Positions 1-9,927 of a stretch of 34,254 nt of DNA are shown piece by piece. The translations under genes were made by a program, and so were the position numbers. The stretch is from an uncultured bacterium (GTDB taxonomy: Bacteria > Myxococcota_A > UBA9160 > SMWR01). Under the pieces are notes generated by a model that saw only the letters and a program-made list of their open reading frames with translations, did no database searches and was not told where the DNA came from. Each line of letters starts with the position of its first letter. Positions within the stretch are counted from its first letter, which is position 1. The DNA is taken from assembly GCA_937937315.1 (NCBI GenBank), contig CALDCK010000102.1, forward strand, positions 1-34,254, written 5' to 3'.

Positions 1-1671
1 ACCCAGCAGCTCGTGAAGAACTTCTTCCTCACCCCGGAGCGGACCTTCCGACGCAAGCTCCAGGAAGCCCTGATGGCCCTGATCGTCGAGGCCCGCTACG
101 GCAAGGGGGAGATCCTCGAGTCGTACCTGAACGAGATCTACCTCGGACAGCGCGGTGCGACGGCGATCCACGGCTTCGGCGAGGCCGCCCGGCTCTACTT
201 CGGGAAAGCCGCCCGAGAGCTGACGGTGGCCGAGGCGGCCCTGCTCGCCGCGATCATCCAGAGCCCCAACGGCATCTCCCCCCACCGGGACCCGGAGCGC
301 GCGACCGGCCGTCGCGATCTCGTGCTGAACCTGATGCGCGATCAGGGACGCATCGACGACGCCCAGCACGCCGAGGCGCAGGGGGAGCCCCTGCGTCTGG
401 CCTCGGTCACACCGGACGCCGGTGACGCCCGTTACTTCCTCGATCTGCTCCAGCGCCAGCTGGCCGAGACCTACGCGGCGTCGGATCTCGCCCAGGAGGG
501 GCTGCGGATCTACTCGACCCTCGACCGCCGTCTGCAGACCCTCGCCGCCCGCTCCCTCGAGGAGGGCATCGCCGCCATCGAGCGCCGCCTTCCGAGGCTC
601 GCCGAGGCGCCGGCGGATCGCCGTCTCCAGGGCTGCCTGGTGGCGATGCGTCCCCAGACCGGAGAACTGCTCGCTCTGGTCGGCGGCCGGGACTATCGGA
701 TCTCCCAGTTCGACCGCTGCACCCAGGCGCGGCGCCAGTCGGGCAGCGTGTTCAAGCCCTTCGTCTTCATCGCCGGCCTCGAGCCCGTCGGAGGAACCCC
801 ACGGATCACCTTGGCCAGCCACCTCGACGACGCGCCCCTGTCGGTGTCCACCCCCTCGGGACCCTGGCGTCCGCGCAACTACGACGGGGAGTTCCACGGC
901 GAGGTCTCGGTGCGCGAGGCACTGGAGCGATCCTTCAACGTGGCGACCGCGCGTCTGGCCCAGGACGTCGGCCTGCGTCGCGTGGCGGACGTGGCGCGGA
1001 GACTCGGAATCGAGAGCCCGCTGCCCCTGGTGCCCAGCCTCGCCCTGGGCACCGCTGATCTCGCGCCGGTCGAGGTCGCTCGCGCCTACGCCACCATCGC
1101 CAGCGGCGGCGTCCGGCCGCGACTCCAGTCCGTCGAGGATCTGGTGGACCGCGGCGGCGACGTGATCGAGCGCCGCCGGCTGGGCTTCGAGCGGGTGCTC
1201 GACCCGGGCACGGCCTATCTCGCGACGAGCCTGCTCGAGGGCGTGGCGGACCGGGGCACCGCCGCCGGAGTCCGCTCCGGAGGACTGCGCGGTCCGGTGG
1301 GTGCGAAGACCGGCACCACCGACGAGGAGCGCGACCTGTGGTTCGTGGGGTTCACGCCGGACCTGGTGGCGGTCGTGTGGGTGGGCTTCGACGAGCCGCG
1401 CAGCGTCGGTGTGCCGAGCAGCGTCGGTGCGCTGCCCATCTGGCGGACCTTCGTCGAAGGGGCGACCGGTGGCGTGGTGCGCGGACGCTTTCCGCGGCCG
1501 CCCCGGGTCGAGCGCGTGGCAATCCACCCTGCGACCGGCGCCCTGGCGCTGGACGGCTGTCCGGAGCGTCGTGACGAGTACTTCCTGCAGGGCACGTTGC
1601 CCGACGACGTCTGTCCCTCCGCGGGAACCCACGATGGCGAGTTCCTGCGTTGGCTGCGGAGGCAGCTGTGA
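1..1671 (+). CDS. mrcB: Class A penicillin-binding protein (glycosyltransferase/transpeptidase), PBP1B-like, 5' end cut by the window
   Basis: Open from base 1 (TQQLVKNFFLTPERTFRRKLQEA...YGKGEILESYLNEIYLGQRG, GT51 signature); transpeptidase motifs SVFK, SFN and KTGTT; TGA at 1669-1671. Confidence 0.92.
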   Translation, partial: TQQLVKNFFLTPERTFRRKLQEALMALIVEARYGKGEILESYLNEIYLGQRGATAIHGFGEAARLYFGKAARELTVAEAALLAAIIQSPNGISPHRDPERATGRRDLVLNLMRDQGRIDDAQHAEAQGEPLRLASVTPDAGDARYFLDLLQRQLAETYAASDLAQEGLRIYSTLDRRLQTLAARSLEEGIAAIERRLPRLAEAPADRRLQGCLVAMRPQTGELLALVGGRDYRISQFDRCTQARRQSGSVFKPFVFIAGLEPVGGTPRITLASHLDDAPLSVSTPSGPWRPRNYDGEFHGEVSVREALERSFNVATARLAQDVGLRRVADVARRLGIESPLPLVPSLALGTADLAPVEVARAYATIASGGVRPRLQSVEDLVDRGGDVIERRRLGFERVLDPGTAYLATSLLEGVADRGTAAGVRSGGLRGPVGAKTGTTDEERDLWFVGFTPDLVAVVWVGFDEPRSVGVPSSVGALPIWRTFVEGATGGVVRGRFPRPPRVERVAIHPATGALALDGCPERRDEYFLQGTLPDDVCPSAGTHDGEFLRWLRRQL

Positions 1672-2198
1672 CCCGCGCCGGGAGCGGCGTCGCGATCCGG
1701 CGCGCGATGGTCGCCGTGCTGGCGGCTCTCGTGTTCGGAGGCTGTCCCTTCGTGCCCTTGCGCCCCCCCGAGAGTCCGTCGCTGCATCTCCGCGAGCTCG
1801 CCGGCGACGGGGACGCGACGCGCCGGGCATCGCTCGGCCTGGTGCTCCAGGGACTCGATGCGGACGCCCGCTCCGACACACGGCGTGCGCAGGGGCTCTA
1901 CGCCCGCGCTCTGCAGATCGATTCGGGGAACCCCTACGCCTACCTCGCACTCGCTCGACATCACGTCGCACAGCGCGATTCCGAGCGCGCCCTCGATCAC
2001 CTCGTGCGCGCTCGCGATCTGCTGGATGCGTACGAGTTGATGTCCCCCCGGGTCGAAGTGCACGTCCTGGGGCTTCGCGGCAACGTGCTGCGACTGGAGG
2101 GTCGGGAGATCGAGGCGCGGGAGTACCTGGCTCGAGCGGCCCGGACGGCGCCGACGGTGTGGGGTGATGCCACGCTCACCGCCGAAGAGCTTCGTTGA
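1668..2198 (+). CDS. Small lipoprotein with TPR-like repeats
   Basis: GTG at 1668 overlaps the upstream TGA; N-terminus VTRAGSGVAIRRAMVAVLAALVFGGC looks like a lipobox; helical repeats such as YARALQIDSGNPYAYLALARHHV. Confidence 0.7.
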   Translation: MTRAGSGVAIRRAMVAVLAALVFGGCPFVPLRPPESPSLHLRELAGDGDATRRASLGLVLQGLDADARSDTRRAQGLYARALQIDSGNPYAYLALARHHVAQRDSERALDHLVRARDLLDAYELMSPRVEVHVLGLRGNVLRLEGREIEAREYLARAARTAPTVWGDATLTAEELR

Positions 2199-2297
2199 AT
2201 CGCGTGCCCTATTCCCGCACGGGAGCTCCGGTCCGCGCGGCGGTCGGCCCTCGACTCCTGCGTTTTTCACGGGCCCTGTGATAGGTTCGCCGCCGCC

Positions 2298-2816
2298 ATG
2301 ACGCCGAAGCTTCGGATCGCACTCGCTGCGCTGGTGGTGAGCCTGCCGCTGGATCAGATCAGCAAGCTCCTGGTCGACCGGCATCTGGACTACGCGGATC
2401 GCATCCCGGTCATCGAGGGGTTCTTTTACCTCACACACGTTCGCAATCCGGGTGCAGCCTTCGGATTGTTCGCCGACGGCGATGCGACCTTCCGCCTCGC
2501 GTTCTTCGTAATCGTCTCGATCGCCGCGATTGCGATCATCCTCTCCTTCTTCCGACAGCTGGCCCCGGGGGATCGATTGTCGGCACTGGCCCTGGGCCTC
2601 ATCCTCGGCGGTGCGACCGGCAACCTCATCGACCGACTGACGCGCGGCGAGGTCGTCGACTTCCTCCACTTCCGTCTCTGGGGCGGGTATTCGTGGCCCG
2701 ACTTCAATTTCGCCGACAGCTTCATCGTCGTCGGTGTGGCGATCCTGATGCTCGACCTGCTCGCCTCCGAGGGAGAAGACCGCGCCGGGACCGAGTCGAA
2801 CGAGCCCAACGCCTGA
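2298..2816 (+). CDS. lspA: Lipoprotein signal peptidase (signal peptidase II)
   Basis: DQISKLLVDRHL, VRNPGAAFGLF, GGATGNLIDRLTRGEVVDFLHF, FNFADSFI motifs; about 172 aa with TM helices. Confidence 0.95.
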   Translation: MTPKLRIALAALVVSLPLDQISKLLVDRHLDYADRIPVIEGFFYLTHVRNPGAAFGLFADGDATFRLAFFVIVSIAAIAIILSFFRQLAPGDRLSALALGLILGGATGNLIDRLTRGEVVDFLHFRLWGGYSWPDFNFADSFIVVGVAILMLDLLASEGEDRAGTESNEPNA

Positions 2817-2958
2817 TTTTTTCGTCGGTGGGTGGCAACTTTTTCCGTCGGGAATCGCAGGCCGAATTCCGTTTCTCCGTCGGTGGCGTGCGATCGGACA
2901 CGTCTACACTCCCGAGTGACGGACCCACCCGGATCGACGGAAACGCCGCTTCGAGTTC

Positions 2959-2987
2959 TTGACACATTCCGCGCCCATGGATACAAG
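2959..2987 (+). promoter_or_regulatory. Candidate sigma70-type promoter: TTGACA - 17 bp - TACAAG
   Basis: Perfect -35 TTGACA at 2959-2964, 17-bp spacer, TACAAG at 2982-2987; about 300 nt upstream of the IclR-family start codon. Confidence 0.5.
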
Positions 2988-3291
2988 GGCTGCGTTTGTG
3001 CTGCATGCACACTCGCGCTCGGAGGCGGTATCCCCAGCCCCGGTCGTCGGACGGAGGGAGGAAGAAGCGGAGGTCGAGGAGAGCCGAAGCCGGCACTCTC
3101 TCCGTCGGAGAACTCCCCAATCGGTCCGAGCCGGAGGGAATCGGAAGGTGATTGGAGAGCGCCGCCGGGATCGCGAGTTCTGAATCATGGACCGACGCAG
3201 CGGATCGAGTACCCCGGGCACCCCCTTGGCCCGCGGGGACTCTGGCGAAGGTCGAATGGATGACGGGCTGAGGGGTTGAGGACTCAGGCCA

Positions 3292-4080
3292 ATGAAGAAA
3301 CCGAAGGCTGACTACGCGATCCAGACGGTCGCGAACGCACTCAGGCTGCTCGAGGAGTTCGGAGACGAGGTGGAGATCGGCGTCGCCGAGCTCTCCCGCC
3401 GGCTTCGGCTGCACAAGAACAACGTCTTCCGGCTGCTCGCGACGCTCTAGGACCAGGATTACATCGAGCAGGACCCGGAGACCGAGCGCTATCGCCTCGG
3501 CATCGCCGCCCTCGAGCTCGGGCAGTCCTTCGCCCGCAGCCGCCCGCTGCTGGCGAGGGCCCGGCACAGTCTCGAGGAGCTCTCCCAGGCCACCGGGGAG
3601 ACCGCGCACCTCGGCGTGCTCCGCGACTTCGAGGTGGTGCACCTCGACGGCGTGGCACCCGACCGGCTCCTGGTGACCGGCGTGCGAACCGGGCGGCGCC
3701 TGCCCGTCTACTGCACGGCCCTGGGGAAGGTCCTGATCGGCTGCTGCCCCGAGGGACAGCGAGAGGCCTACGACCGCACGGTATCCGCCGACGGTCGGCT
3801 TGCCGCCCGGACCCGGAGCACCATCACCGATCCCGACAAGTTCGTCGAGCACATCCGGACCGTCGCTGGACAGGGCTTCGCCGTCGATCGCGACGAGTGC
3901 GAGGTCGGGCTGAGCTGCATCGCGGCGCCGGTGTACGACGAGAGCGGCCGGGTCGTCGCCGCGATCTCGGTCTCCGCCCCCACGGGCCGGGTGACCGACG
4001 ATGAGCTGCTCGGTGGGATCTGCCCCCAGGTCGTCTCGGCGGCGGAGCGACTCTCCCGCGAGCTCGGTCACCGGATCTAG
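3292..4080 (+). pseudogene. IclR-family transcriptional regulator with an in-frame TAG in the HTH region
   Basis: ATG at 3292: MKKPKADYAIQTVANALRLLEEFGDEVEIGVAELSRRLRLHKNNVFRLLATL*DQDYIEQDPETERYRLGIAALELG...; same frame continues to TAG at 4078-4080. Stop at 3448-3450, no frameshift. Only the C-terminal part is in the ORF track (3616..4080). Confidence 0.8.
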
Positions 4081-4109
4081 GGCACTTCGCCTCCGAGCCT
4101 GGACGCCCC

Positions 4110-5249
4110 ATGGACTTTTCTCTCAGCGACGAGCAGCTCGCTCTCCAGGAGACCGCTCGCCGCTTCGCCCGCGAGGAGGTGGCGCCGGTCGCGGCAGATT
4201 ACGACCGGCGCGCCGAGTTCCCGCGGGCGTTGATCGAGAAGGCCTGGGAGCTGGGGCTCCTGAACACCGTGATCGGCGAGTCCTACGGTGGCCTCGGCCT
4301 GGGCTCCGTCGACGCATGCCTCGTAGCCGAAGAGATCGCCTGGGGCTGCGGCGGCATCGCGACCTCCGTCGTGGCGAACGACCTCGCCCTCACGCCGATC
4401 GTGGTGGCGGGCAGCGAGGACCAGAAGCGGGAGTGGCTCTCGCCCTGCGTCGACCGCTTCCTGCTGGTCGCTTTCTGTCTGTCCGAGCCCGCCGCCGGCT
4501 CGGACGTCGCCGGGCTCCAGCTCCTGGCGGAGAAGGACGGCGACGACTACGTGCTGAATGGCACGAAGTCCTGGATCACCAACGGCGGCGAGGCGGACCT
4601 GTTCACGGTCTTCGCCACCCTGGATCGCAGTGCGCGACACCGCGGCCTGTGTGCCTTCGTGGTCCCGGCGGATTCTCCGGGCATCGAGGTGGGCAAGAAA
4701 GAGGACAAGATGGGGCAGCGGGCCAGCGACACCCGCGTCCTCCACTTCGACGGGGTGCGGGTTCCGGCCGCCCAGCGCCTGGGCGGGGAGGGCGAGGGCT
4801 TCCGCGTGGCGATGCAGACCCTCGATACCTCGCGCCCGCCGATCGCCGCGATGGCGACGGGCATGGCCCAGCGGGCCCTCGACGAGGCCGTCGGCTATGC
4901 CCAGGAGCGCCAGGCCTTCGGCTCGCCGATCGGGAGCTTCCAGGGCGTCCAGTTCATCCTGGCCGACATGGCGAAGGGCATCGAGGCCTCCCGGCTCCTT
5001 ACGCACCAGAGCGCCTGGATGGTCGACCAGGGCCAGCCGGCGTCGAAGTACTCCTCCATGGCGAAGTGCTTCGCCACGGATACGGCCATGCAGGCGACCA
5101 CGGATGCGGTCCAGGTCTTCGGCGGCAACGGCTACACGATGGAGTACCCGGTGGAGAAGCTGATGCGGGATGCCAAGCTGATGCAGATCTACGAGGGGAC
5201 GAACCAGATCCAGCGCATGGTGATCGCGCGGCAGCTGCTCGGGGGGTAG
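4110..5249 (+). CDS. Acyl-CoA dehydrogenase
   Basis: [46 protein letters not shown], ...[40 protein letters not shown]. Confidence 0.95.
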   Translation: MDFSLSDEQLALQETARRFAREEVAPVAADYDRRAEFPRALIEKAWELGLLNTVIGESYGGLGLGSVDACLVAEEIAWGCGGIATSVVANDLALTPIVVAGSEDQKREWLSPCVDRFLLVAFCLSEPAAGSDVAGLQLLAEKDGDDYVLNGTKSWITNGGEADLFTVFATLDRSARHRGLCAFVVPADSPGIEVGKKEDKMGQRASDTRVLHFDGVRVPAAQRLGGEGEGFRVAMQTLDTSRPPIAAMATGMAQRALDEAVGYAQERQAFGSPIGSFQGVQFILADMAKGIEASRLLTHQSAWMVDQGQPASKYSSMAKCFATDTAMQATTDAVQVFGGNGYTMEYPVEKLMRDAKLMQIYEGTNQIQRMVIARQLLGG

Positions 5250-5446
5250 GCAACCGGGCCTGGGCCCAGCCGGCCTCGCCATCTCGGCCCCAGACCGATC
5301 CCGGCCGGATCGAGGCCGATCGCTCGGATTCCCTCATGAATTCGGATCGCAAGAACCGGCGTTTGCGGTAGGATTGCGGGTTCCCGAGCTAGGGAACTGT
5401 CGCTCTGGCCGCCTCCCTTTCCCCCCGCCCAGCAAGGATTGCGACC

Positions 5447-6733
5447 GTGATCACACGTGAGCAGGCACTGGCCTACCACTCGACCGGGCGACCGGGCAAG
5501 CTGAAGATCAGCCCGACGAAGCCCACGAAGACCCAGGAAGATCTCTCCCTGGCCTACTCCCCCGGGGTGGCAGAGCCCTGCCGCGAGATCGCCCGGGATC
5601 CGGACGAGGTCTTCAAGTACACGGCCAAGGGCAATCTGGTGGCCGTGGTCAGCAACGGCACCGCCGTTCTCGGGCTCGGCAACATCGGCCCCCTCGCGAG
5701 CAAGCCCGTCATGGAGGGCAAGGCGGTCCTCTTCAAGCGCTTCGCCGACGTGGATGTGTTCGACATCGAGGTGGACAGCCTCGACATCGACGAGATCGTC
5801 CGCGCGGTCGAGCTCATCGCCCCCACTTTCGGCGGAATCAACCTGGAGGACATCCGGGCCCCCGAGTGCTTCGAGATCGAGAGGCGGCTGATCGAGTCCC
5901 TGGACATCCCGGTGTTCCACGACGATCAGCACGGCACGGCCATCATCTCCGCCGCCGCCCTGCTGAACGCGCTCCACCTCACCGGCCGCGAGATCTCCGA
6001 GGTGAAGGTCGTCTTCAACGGTGCCGGGGCCTCGGGCATCGCCTGCGCGAAGCTCTATCACGATCTCGGCGTCCCCCTCGAGAACATCACCCTCTGCGAC
6101 AGCCGCGGCGTGATCTACTCGGGCCGGACCGAGGGCATGAACGAGCACAAGGGCCAGTTCGCCCGGGAGACCGATGCCCGCAAGCTGGCCGATGCCATAC
6201 AGGGGGCGGATGTCTTCGTGGGGCTCTCCCAGGCGGGCCTCGTCGACGAAGACATGGTGCGCTCGATGGCGGACCAGCCCGTGATCTTCGCCATGGCGAA
6301 TCCGGACCCCGAGATCTCGCCGGACCGGGTCCGACGTGTGCGGAAGGACGCCATCATCGCCACCGGGCGCTCCGACTACCCGAACCAGGTGAACAACGTC
6401 CTGGGCTTCCCCTTCATCTTCCGCGGCGCCCTGGACGTGCGGGCCCGGAAGATCAACGAGCCGATGAAGCAGGCTGCGGTGATGGCCCTGGCAGAGCTCG
6501 CATTACGGGGAGAGGCCGTGCCGCGGATCGTGCGCGACGCCTACCCCAACGACGTGTTCGACTTCGGGTCGAGCTACATCATTCCCAAGCCCTTCGATCC
6601 CCGGATCTTCATCTACGTCCCCCTCGCCGTCGCCCAGGCGGCGATGGAGAGCGGCGTGGCCCGCACGAAGGTCGATCTGGTCGAGTACCGCAAGCACCTG
6701 GAGGAGCGAGTCGGCGACCTGGCCGGCCTCTAG
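5447..6733 (+). CDS. NAD(P)-dependent malic enzyme (short form, no phosphotransacetylase-like domain)
   Basis: [101 protein letters not shown]. Confidence 0.93.
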   Translation: MITREQALAYHSTGRPGKLKISPTKPTKTQEDLSLAYSPGVAEPCREIARDPDEVFKYTAKGNLVAVVSNGTAVLGLGNIGPLASKPVMEGKAVLFKRFADVDVFDIEVDSLDIDEIVRAVELIAPTFGGINLEDIRAPECFEIERRLIESLDIPVFHDDQHGTAIISAAALLNALHLTGREISEVKVVFNGAGASGIACAKLYHDLGVPLENITLCDSRGVIYSGRTEGMNEHKGQFARETDARKLADAIQGADVFVGLSQAGLVDEDMVRSMADQPVIFAMANPDPEISPDRVRRVRKDAIIATGRSDYPNQVNNVLGFPFIFRGALDVRARKINEPMKQAAVMALAELALRGEAVPRIVRDAYPNDVFDFGSSYIIPKPFDPRIFIYVPLAVAQAAMESGVARTKVDLVEYRKHLEERVGDLAGL

Positions 6734-6759
6734 CGCTCCGCGGCGCCCGTAAACGCCCC

Positions 6760-8103
6760 ATGTTCTCGAAGGTGTTGATCGCCAACCGGGGCGAGATCGC
6801 GGTGCGCGTCATCCGGGCCTGCCGCGAGCTCGGTGTGGCGACGGTTGCGATCCACTCCGAGGCCGACCGCAAGGCTCTGCACGTTCGCCTCGCGGACGAG
6901 GCCTACCCCTGCGGACCGGCGCCGGCGCGGGAGTCCTACCTGGTGGCCGAGCGGGTGGTCGAGATCGCCGGGCGCGCGGGCGCCGACGCCGTTCACCCGG
7001 GCTACGGCTTCCTGGCCGAGAATGGCGCCTTCGCCGATCTCTGCGCCGCCCGGGGCCTTCGCTTCATCGGTCCGAGTGGTGACGTGATCCGGGCGATGGG
7101 CGACAAGCTGGCGTCGCGGCGCATCGTCGAGGGCGCCGGCGTCGCCACGGTGCCCGGCACCCGGGAGCCCCTGGAAGACGCCGATGCCGTCGACGCGGCG
7201 CGGGCCCTCGGCTTCCCGGTGATGGTGAAGGCCAGCGCCGGCGGAGGCGGGCGCGGGCTGCGCCGGGTGGAGGACGAGGCCGCGCTCGAGAAGGCCCTGC
7301 CCCGGGCCCGCAGCGAGGCGAGGAGCGCCTTCGCGGACGACCGGCTCTACCTGGAGAAGGCCCTCGAAGATCCGCGTCACATCGAGGTCCAGATCCTCGC
7401 GGACGGCGCCGGCGGCCGGGTCCATCTCTTCGAGCGCGAGTGCTCGATCCAGCGTCGCCACCAGAAGCTGGTGGAGGAGGCGCCGGCTGGCAGGATCGAC
7501 CCCGCACTGCGCGAGGCGCTCGGCGAGGCCGCCCTGACGGCGGCGCGGGCCGTGGACTACGAGGGCGCCGGCACCTGCGAGTTCCTGGTGGATGCCTCCG
7601 GGGCCTTCTACTTCCTGGAGATGAACACGCGCATCCAGGTCGAGCACGCGATCACCGAAGAGGTCACCGGCGTCGATCTGGTCCAGGCGATGATCCGCAT
7701 CGCCGCCGGCGAGCCCCTGGGGCTGGATGTCGACGCGCTGGCGATCCGGGGTCACGCCATCGAGGCGCGAATCTACGCCGAGGATCCGGAGAAGGGCTTC
7801 CTGCCCTCGCCGGGGACGGTCACGGCCTGGCGGCCCCCGACGGGTCCCGGCATCCGGGTCGATACCGGGATCGAGGCAGGGGACGTGATCTCGGTGCACT
7901 ACGACCCCCTGCTCGCGAAGCTGGTGGCCTGGGGAGGCGATCGGGATCAGGCGATCGATCGGCTGCGCCGCGCTCTCGACGCCCTCGTTCTCGAGGGACC
8001 GCGCACCACGCTGCCCTTTCACCGCTGGCTCGTACGCCACGAGGCGTTCCGAGCCGGGGCCATCGACACGGGCTTCGTCGACGCGCACTGGAAGCGTCGC
8101 TAG
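6760..8103 (+). CDS. accC: Biotin carboxylase (acetyl/acyl-CoA carboxylase), no BCCP domain
   Basis: MFSKVLIANRGEIAVRVIRACRELG, HPGYGFLAEN, KASAGGGGRGLR, ERECSIQRRHQKLVEEAP, FLEMNTRIQVEHAITEEVTGVDLV; ends at ...VDAHWKRR with no biotinyl motif. Confidence 0.9.
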   Translation: MFSKVLIANRGEIAVRVIRACRELGVATVAIHSEADRKALHVRLADEAYPCGPAPARESYLVAERVVEIAGRAGADAVHPGYGFLAENGAFADLCAARGLRFIGPSGDVIRAMGDKLASRRIVEGAGVATVPGTREPLEDADAVDAARALGFPVMVKASAGGGGRGLRRVEDEAALEKALPRARSEARSAFADDRLYLEKALEDPRHIEVQILADGAGGRVHLFERECSIQRRHQKLVEEAPAGRIDPALREALGEAALTAARAVDYEGAGTCEFLVDASGAFYFLEMNTRIQVEHAITEEVTGVDLVQAMIRIAAGEPLGLDVDALAIRGHAIEARIYAEDPEKGFLPSPGTVTAWRPPTGPGIRVDTGIEAGDVISVHYDPLLAKLVAWGGDRDQAIDRLRRALDALVLEGPRTTLPFHRWLVRHEAFRAGAIDTGFVDAHWKRR

Positions 8104-8268
8104 CGGGCGAGCGCGCCGCGGCGCGGATCTATGCTACCCACAAAGGCGGCCGGACCCATCGAGTCCAGTGTGGCCGTTTTGCTACATCCCCCAACGCTTC
8201 CGCAGCCGTCCTCCGCGGCTGCCCGGCGAGTGGTCGCGAGCCGCTCTCCGGAGAGACGGAACCGACCC

Positions 8269-9927
8269 ATGGACGCTGCGCTCCCCCGGTACTCCCTCGA
8301 GAACCCCCTGGCGAAGCGTGAGAATGGTCGGGACGAGCGCGTCCCCCACTCCACCTACGACGAGGCCCTCGAGCTCGGCGAGGAGATGCTCGCGCGTCCG
8401 AAGCGCGGCGGCGGCGCGGCGCGGGTCCGGGTCCAGCACGCCAAGGGGCGGATGACCGTCTTCGAGCGCATCAAGGTGCTCACGGATCGCGAGCCGAACC
8501 TGCTCTTCCAGAACTGGGGCCCGGATCTCGACGGCGCCTCGATCGTCACCGGCATCATCGACATCGGCGGTCGCGACGTCGCGATCTACGGCCACGACTT
8601 CACCCTTCGAGCCGGCTCGATGGACGCGACCAACGGCGCGAAGCTCGCGCGCCTGATCTACATGGCGGCCGAGCGGGGTATCCCCCTGATCGGGATGAAC
8701 GACTCGGCCGGCGCTTTCGTGCCCGCGGGCGTCGGCGGACTCGACGGCTACAGCGAGGCCTTCACCGCTCTGCGCAAGATCAGCGGCCTCGTGCCCAGCA
8801 TCAGCCTGATGTTCGGGTACAACGCCGGCGGTGGGGCCTACCTGCCGCGCCAGGGCTCGTTCATGATCCAGTGCGACGAGACCTTCATCGGACTCACGGG
8901 GCCCGGGGTGGTGAAGTCCGCCCTCGGGGAGGACGTGACGGCCGACGCCCTCGGCGGACCCGGCGTCCACGGCCTGAACGGCGTCTGCGACGTGACCACC
9001 GCGGACGAGCTGGGCTCCCTGCGGACGGCTATTCGCCTGCTCTCCTATCTGCCGAACGACAACAAGTCCCTCGCACCCTTCGTCGAGACCTCGGATCCCG
9101 TGGACCGCTTCACCCTCGAGGAGCACGTCCTCTTCCGGCGCACCTTCTCTCAGCCCGCGGGCATGAACTCGCCCCTCGACATCACCCTGATGCTCCAGCT
9201 GCTCTCGGACCACGGCGAGTACTTCGAGCTCCAGCACGAACGGGCGCGGAACCTCATCACCGCCTTCGGGCGGATCGCCGGCCACGTGGTCGGCTACGTC
9301 GCAAACAACTCGGCGATCTCGTCCGGCTCCATCGACGTGGACGCCGCGCGGAAGGCCACCCGCTTCATCCGCTTCTGCAATCTCTACAACGTTCCGCTGA
9401 TCTTCCTCGAGGACACGACGGGCTTCACCCCCGGCACCACACAGGAGACGCGCGGCATCATCCTCGAGGGCAGGCGGCTGCTCGACTCGATCATCGACGT
9501 TCGGGTGCCCTCGATGACCCTGATCATCCGCAACGCCTTCGGGGGCGCCTACGCGGCCTACAACTCCTACTTCGTCGGCGCCGACATGGTGTTCGCGATG
9601 CCCATGGCGCGCATCGCGGTGATGGGCCCGGCGGGGAAGGACTTCGTCTACAAGGACGAGCTTCGCGCGATCGACGCTTCCTACCGGAAGGCCGCCGCCT
9701 CGGGCGACGAGAAGGAGGCGGCCCGCGAGCGGGACGACTCACTCAAGCAGCTCTCGGACCGCTACGAGCACGAGCTGATGAATCCGAAGGAGGCGCTCTC
9801 TCTCGGCTCGGTTTCCCGGATCGTGATGCCGGGCACCAGCCGTCGCGTCCTGGCGGAGAACCTGGCCTTCCTCATGCGCACCTACACCCCGGGTCCGATG
9901 GCGGGCCCCCAGCGGGAGTTCGAATAG
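8269..9927 (+). CDS. Acyl-CoA carboxylase carboxyltransferase (PccB/MmdA-like)
   Basis: [94 protein letters not shown]. Confidence 0.9.
   Translation: MDAALPRYSLENPLAKRENGRDERVPHSTYDEALELGEEMLARPKRGGGAARVRVQHAKGRMTVFERIKVLTDREPNLLFQNWGPDLDGASIVTGIIDIGGRDVAIYGHDFTLRAGSMDATNGAKLARLIYMAAERGIPLIGMNDSAGAFVPAGVGGLDGYSEAFTALRKISGLVPSISLMFGYNAGGGAYLPRQGSFMIQCDETFIGLTGPGVVKSALGEDVTADALGGPGVHGLNGVCDVTTADELGSLRTAIRLLSYLPNDNKSLAPFVETSDPVDRFTLEEHVLFRRTFSQPAGMNSPLDITLMLQLLSDHGEYFELQHERARNLITAFGRIAGHVVGYVANNSAISSGSIDVDAARKATRFIRFCNLYNVPLIFLEDTTGFTPGTTQETRGIILEGRRLLDSIIDVRVPSMTLIIRNAFGGAYAAYNSYFVGADMVFAMPMARIAVMGPAGKDFVYKDELRAIDASYRKAAASGDEKEAARERDDSLKQLSDRYEHELMNPKEALSLGSVSRIVMPGTSRRVLAENLAFLMRTYTPGPMAGPQREFE

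Noticed and set aside
422-1165. Long alternative-frame ORFs inside mrcB and similar shadow ORFs throughout (for example 1215..2669 -, 9882..12014 -, 19303..21495 +, 21661..23109 -)
   Set aside because: They lie antisense or out of frame to clearly conserved genes, have Arg/Pro/Ala-rich or low-complexity translations and are expected at this GC content.
2817-2822. T6 tract after lspA as an intrinsic terminator
   Set aside because: No stable GC hairpin immediately upstream.
2832-3263. 143-aa ORF in the IclR upstream gap
   Set aside because: Translation is low-complexity with no recognisable motif and lies over the promoter-like sequence; no coding support.
3448-3450. Genetic-code reassignment of TAG
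   Set aside because: TAG is the normal stop of at least six genes in the window, with no readthrough homology visible beyond them.
8104-8268. Promoter or attenuator in the accC-carboxyltransferase gap
   Set aside because: A weak TATGCT is visible but no matching -35 or clear structure; not strong enough to report.
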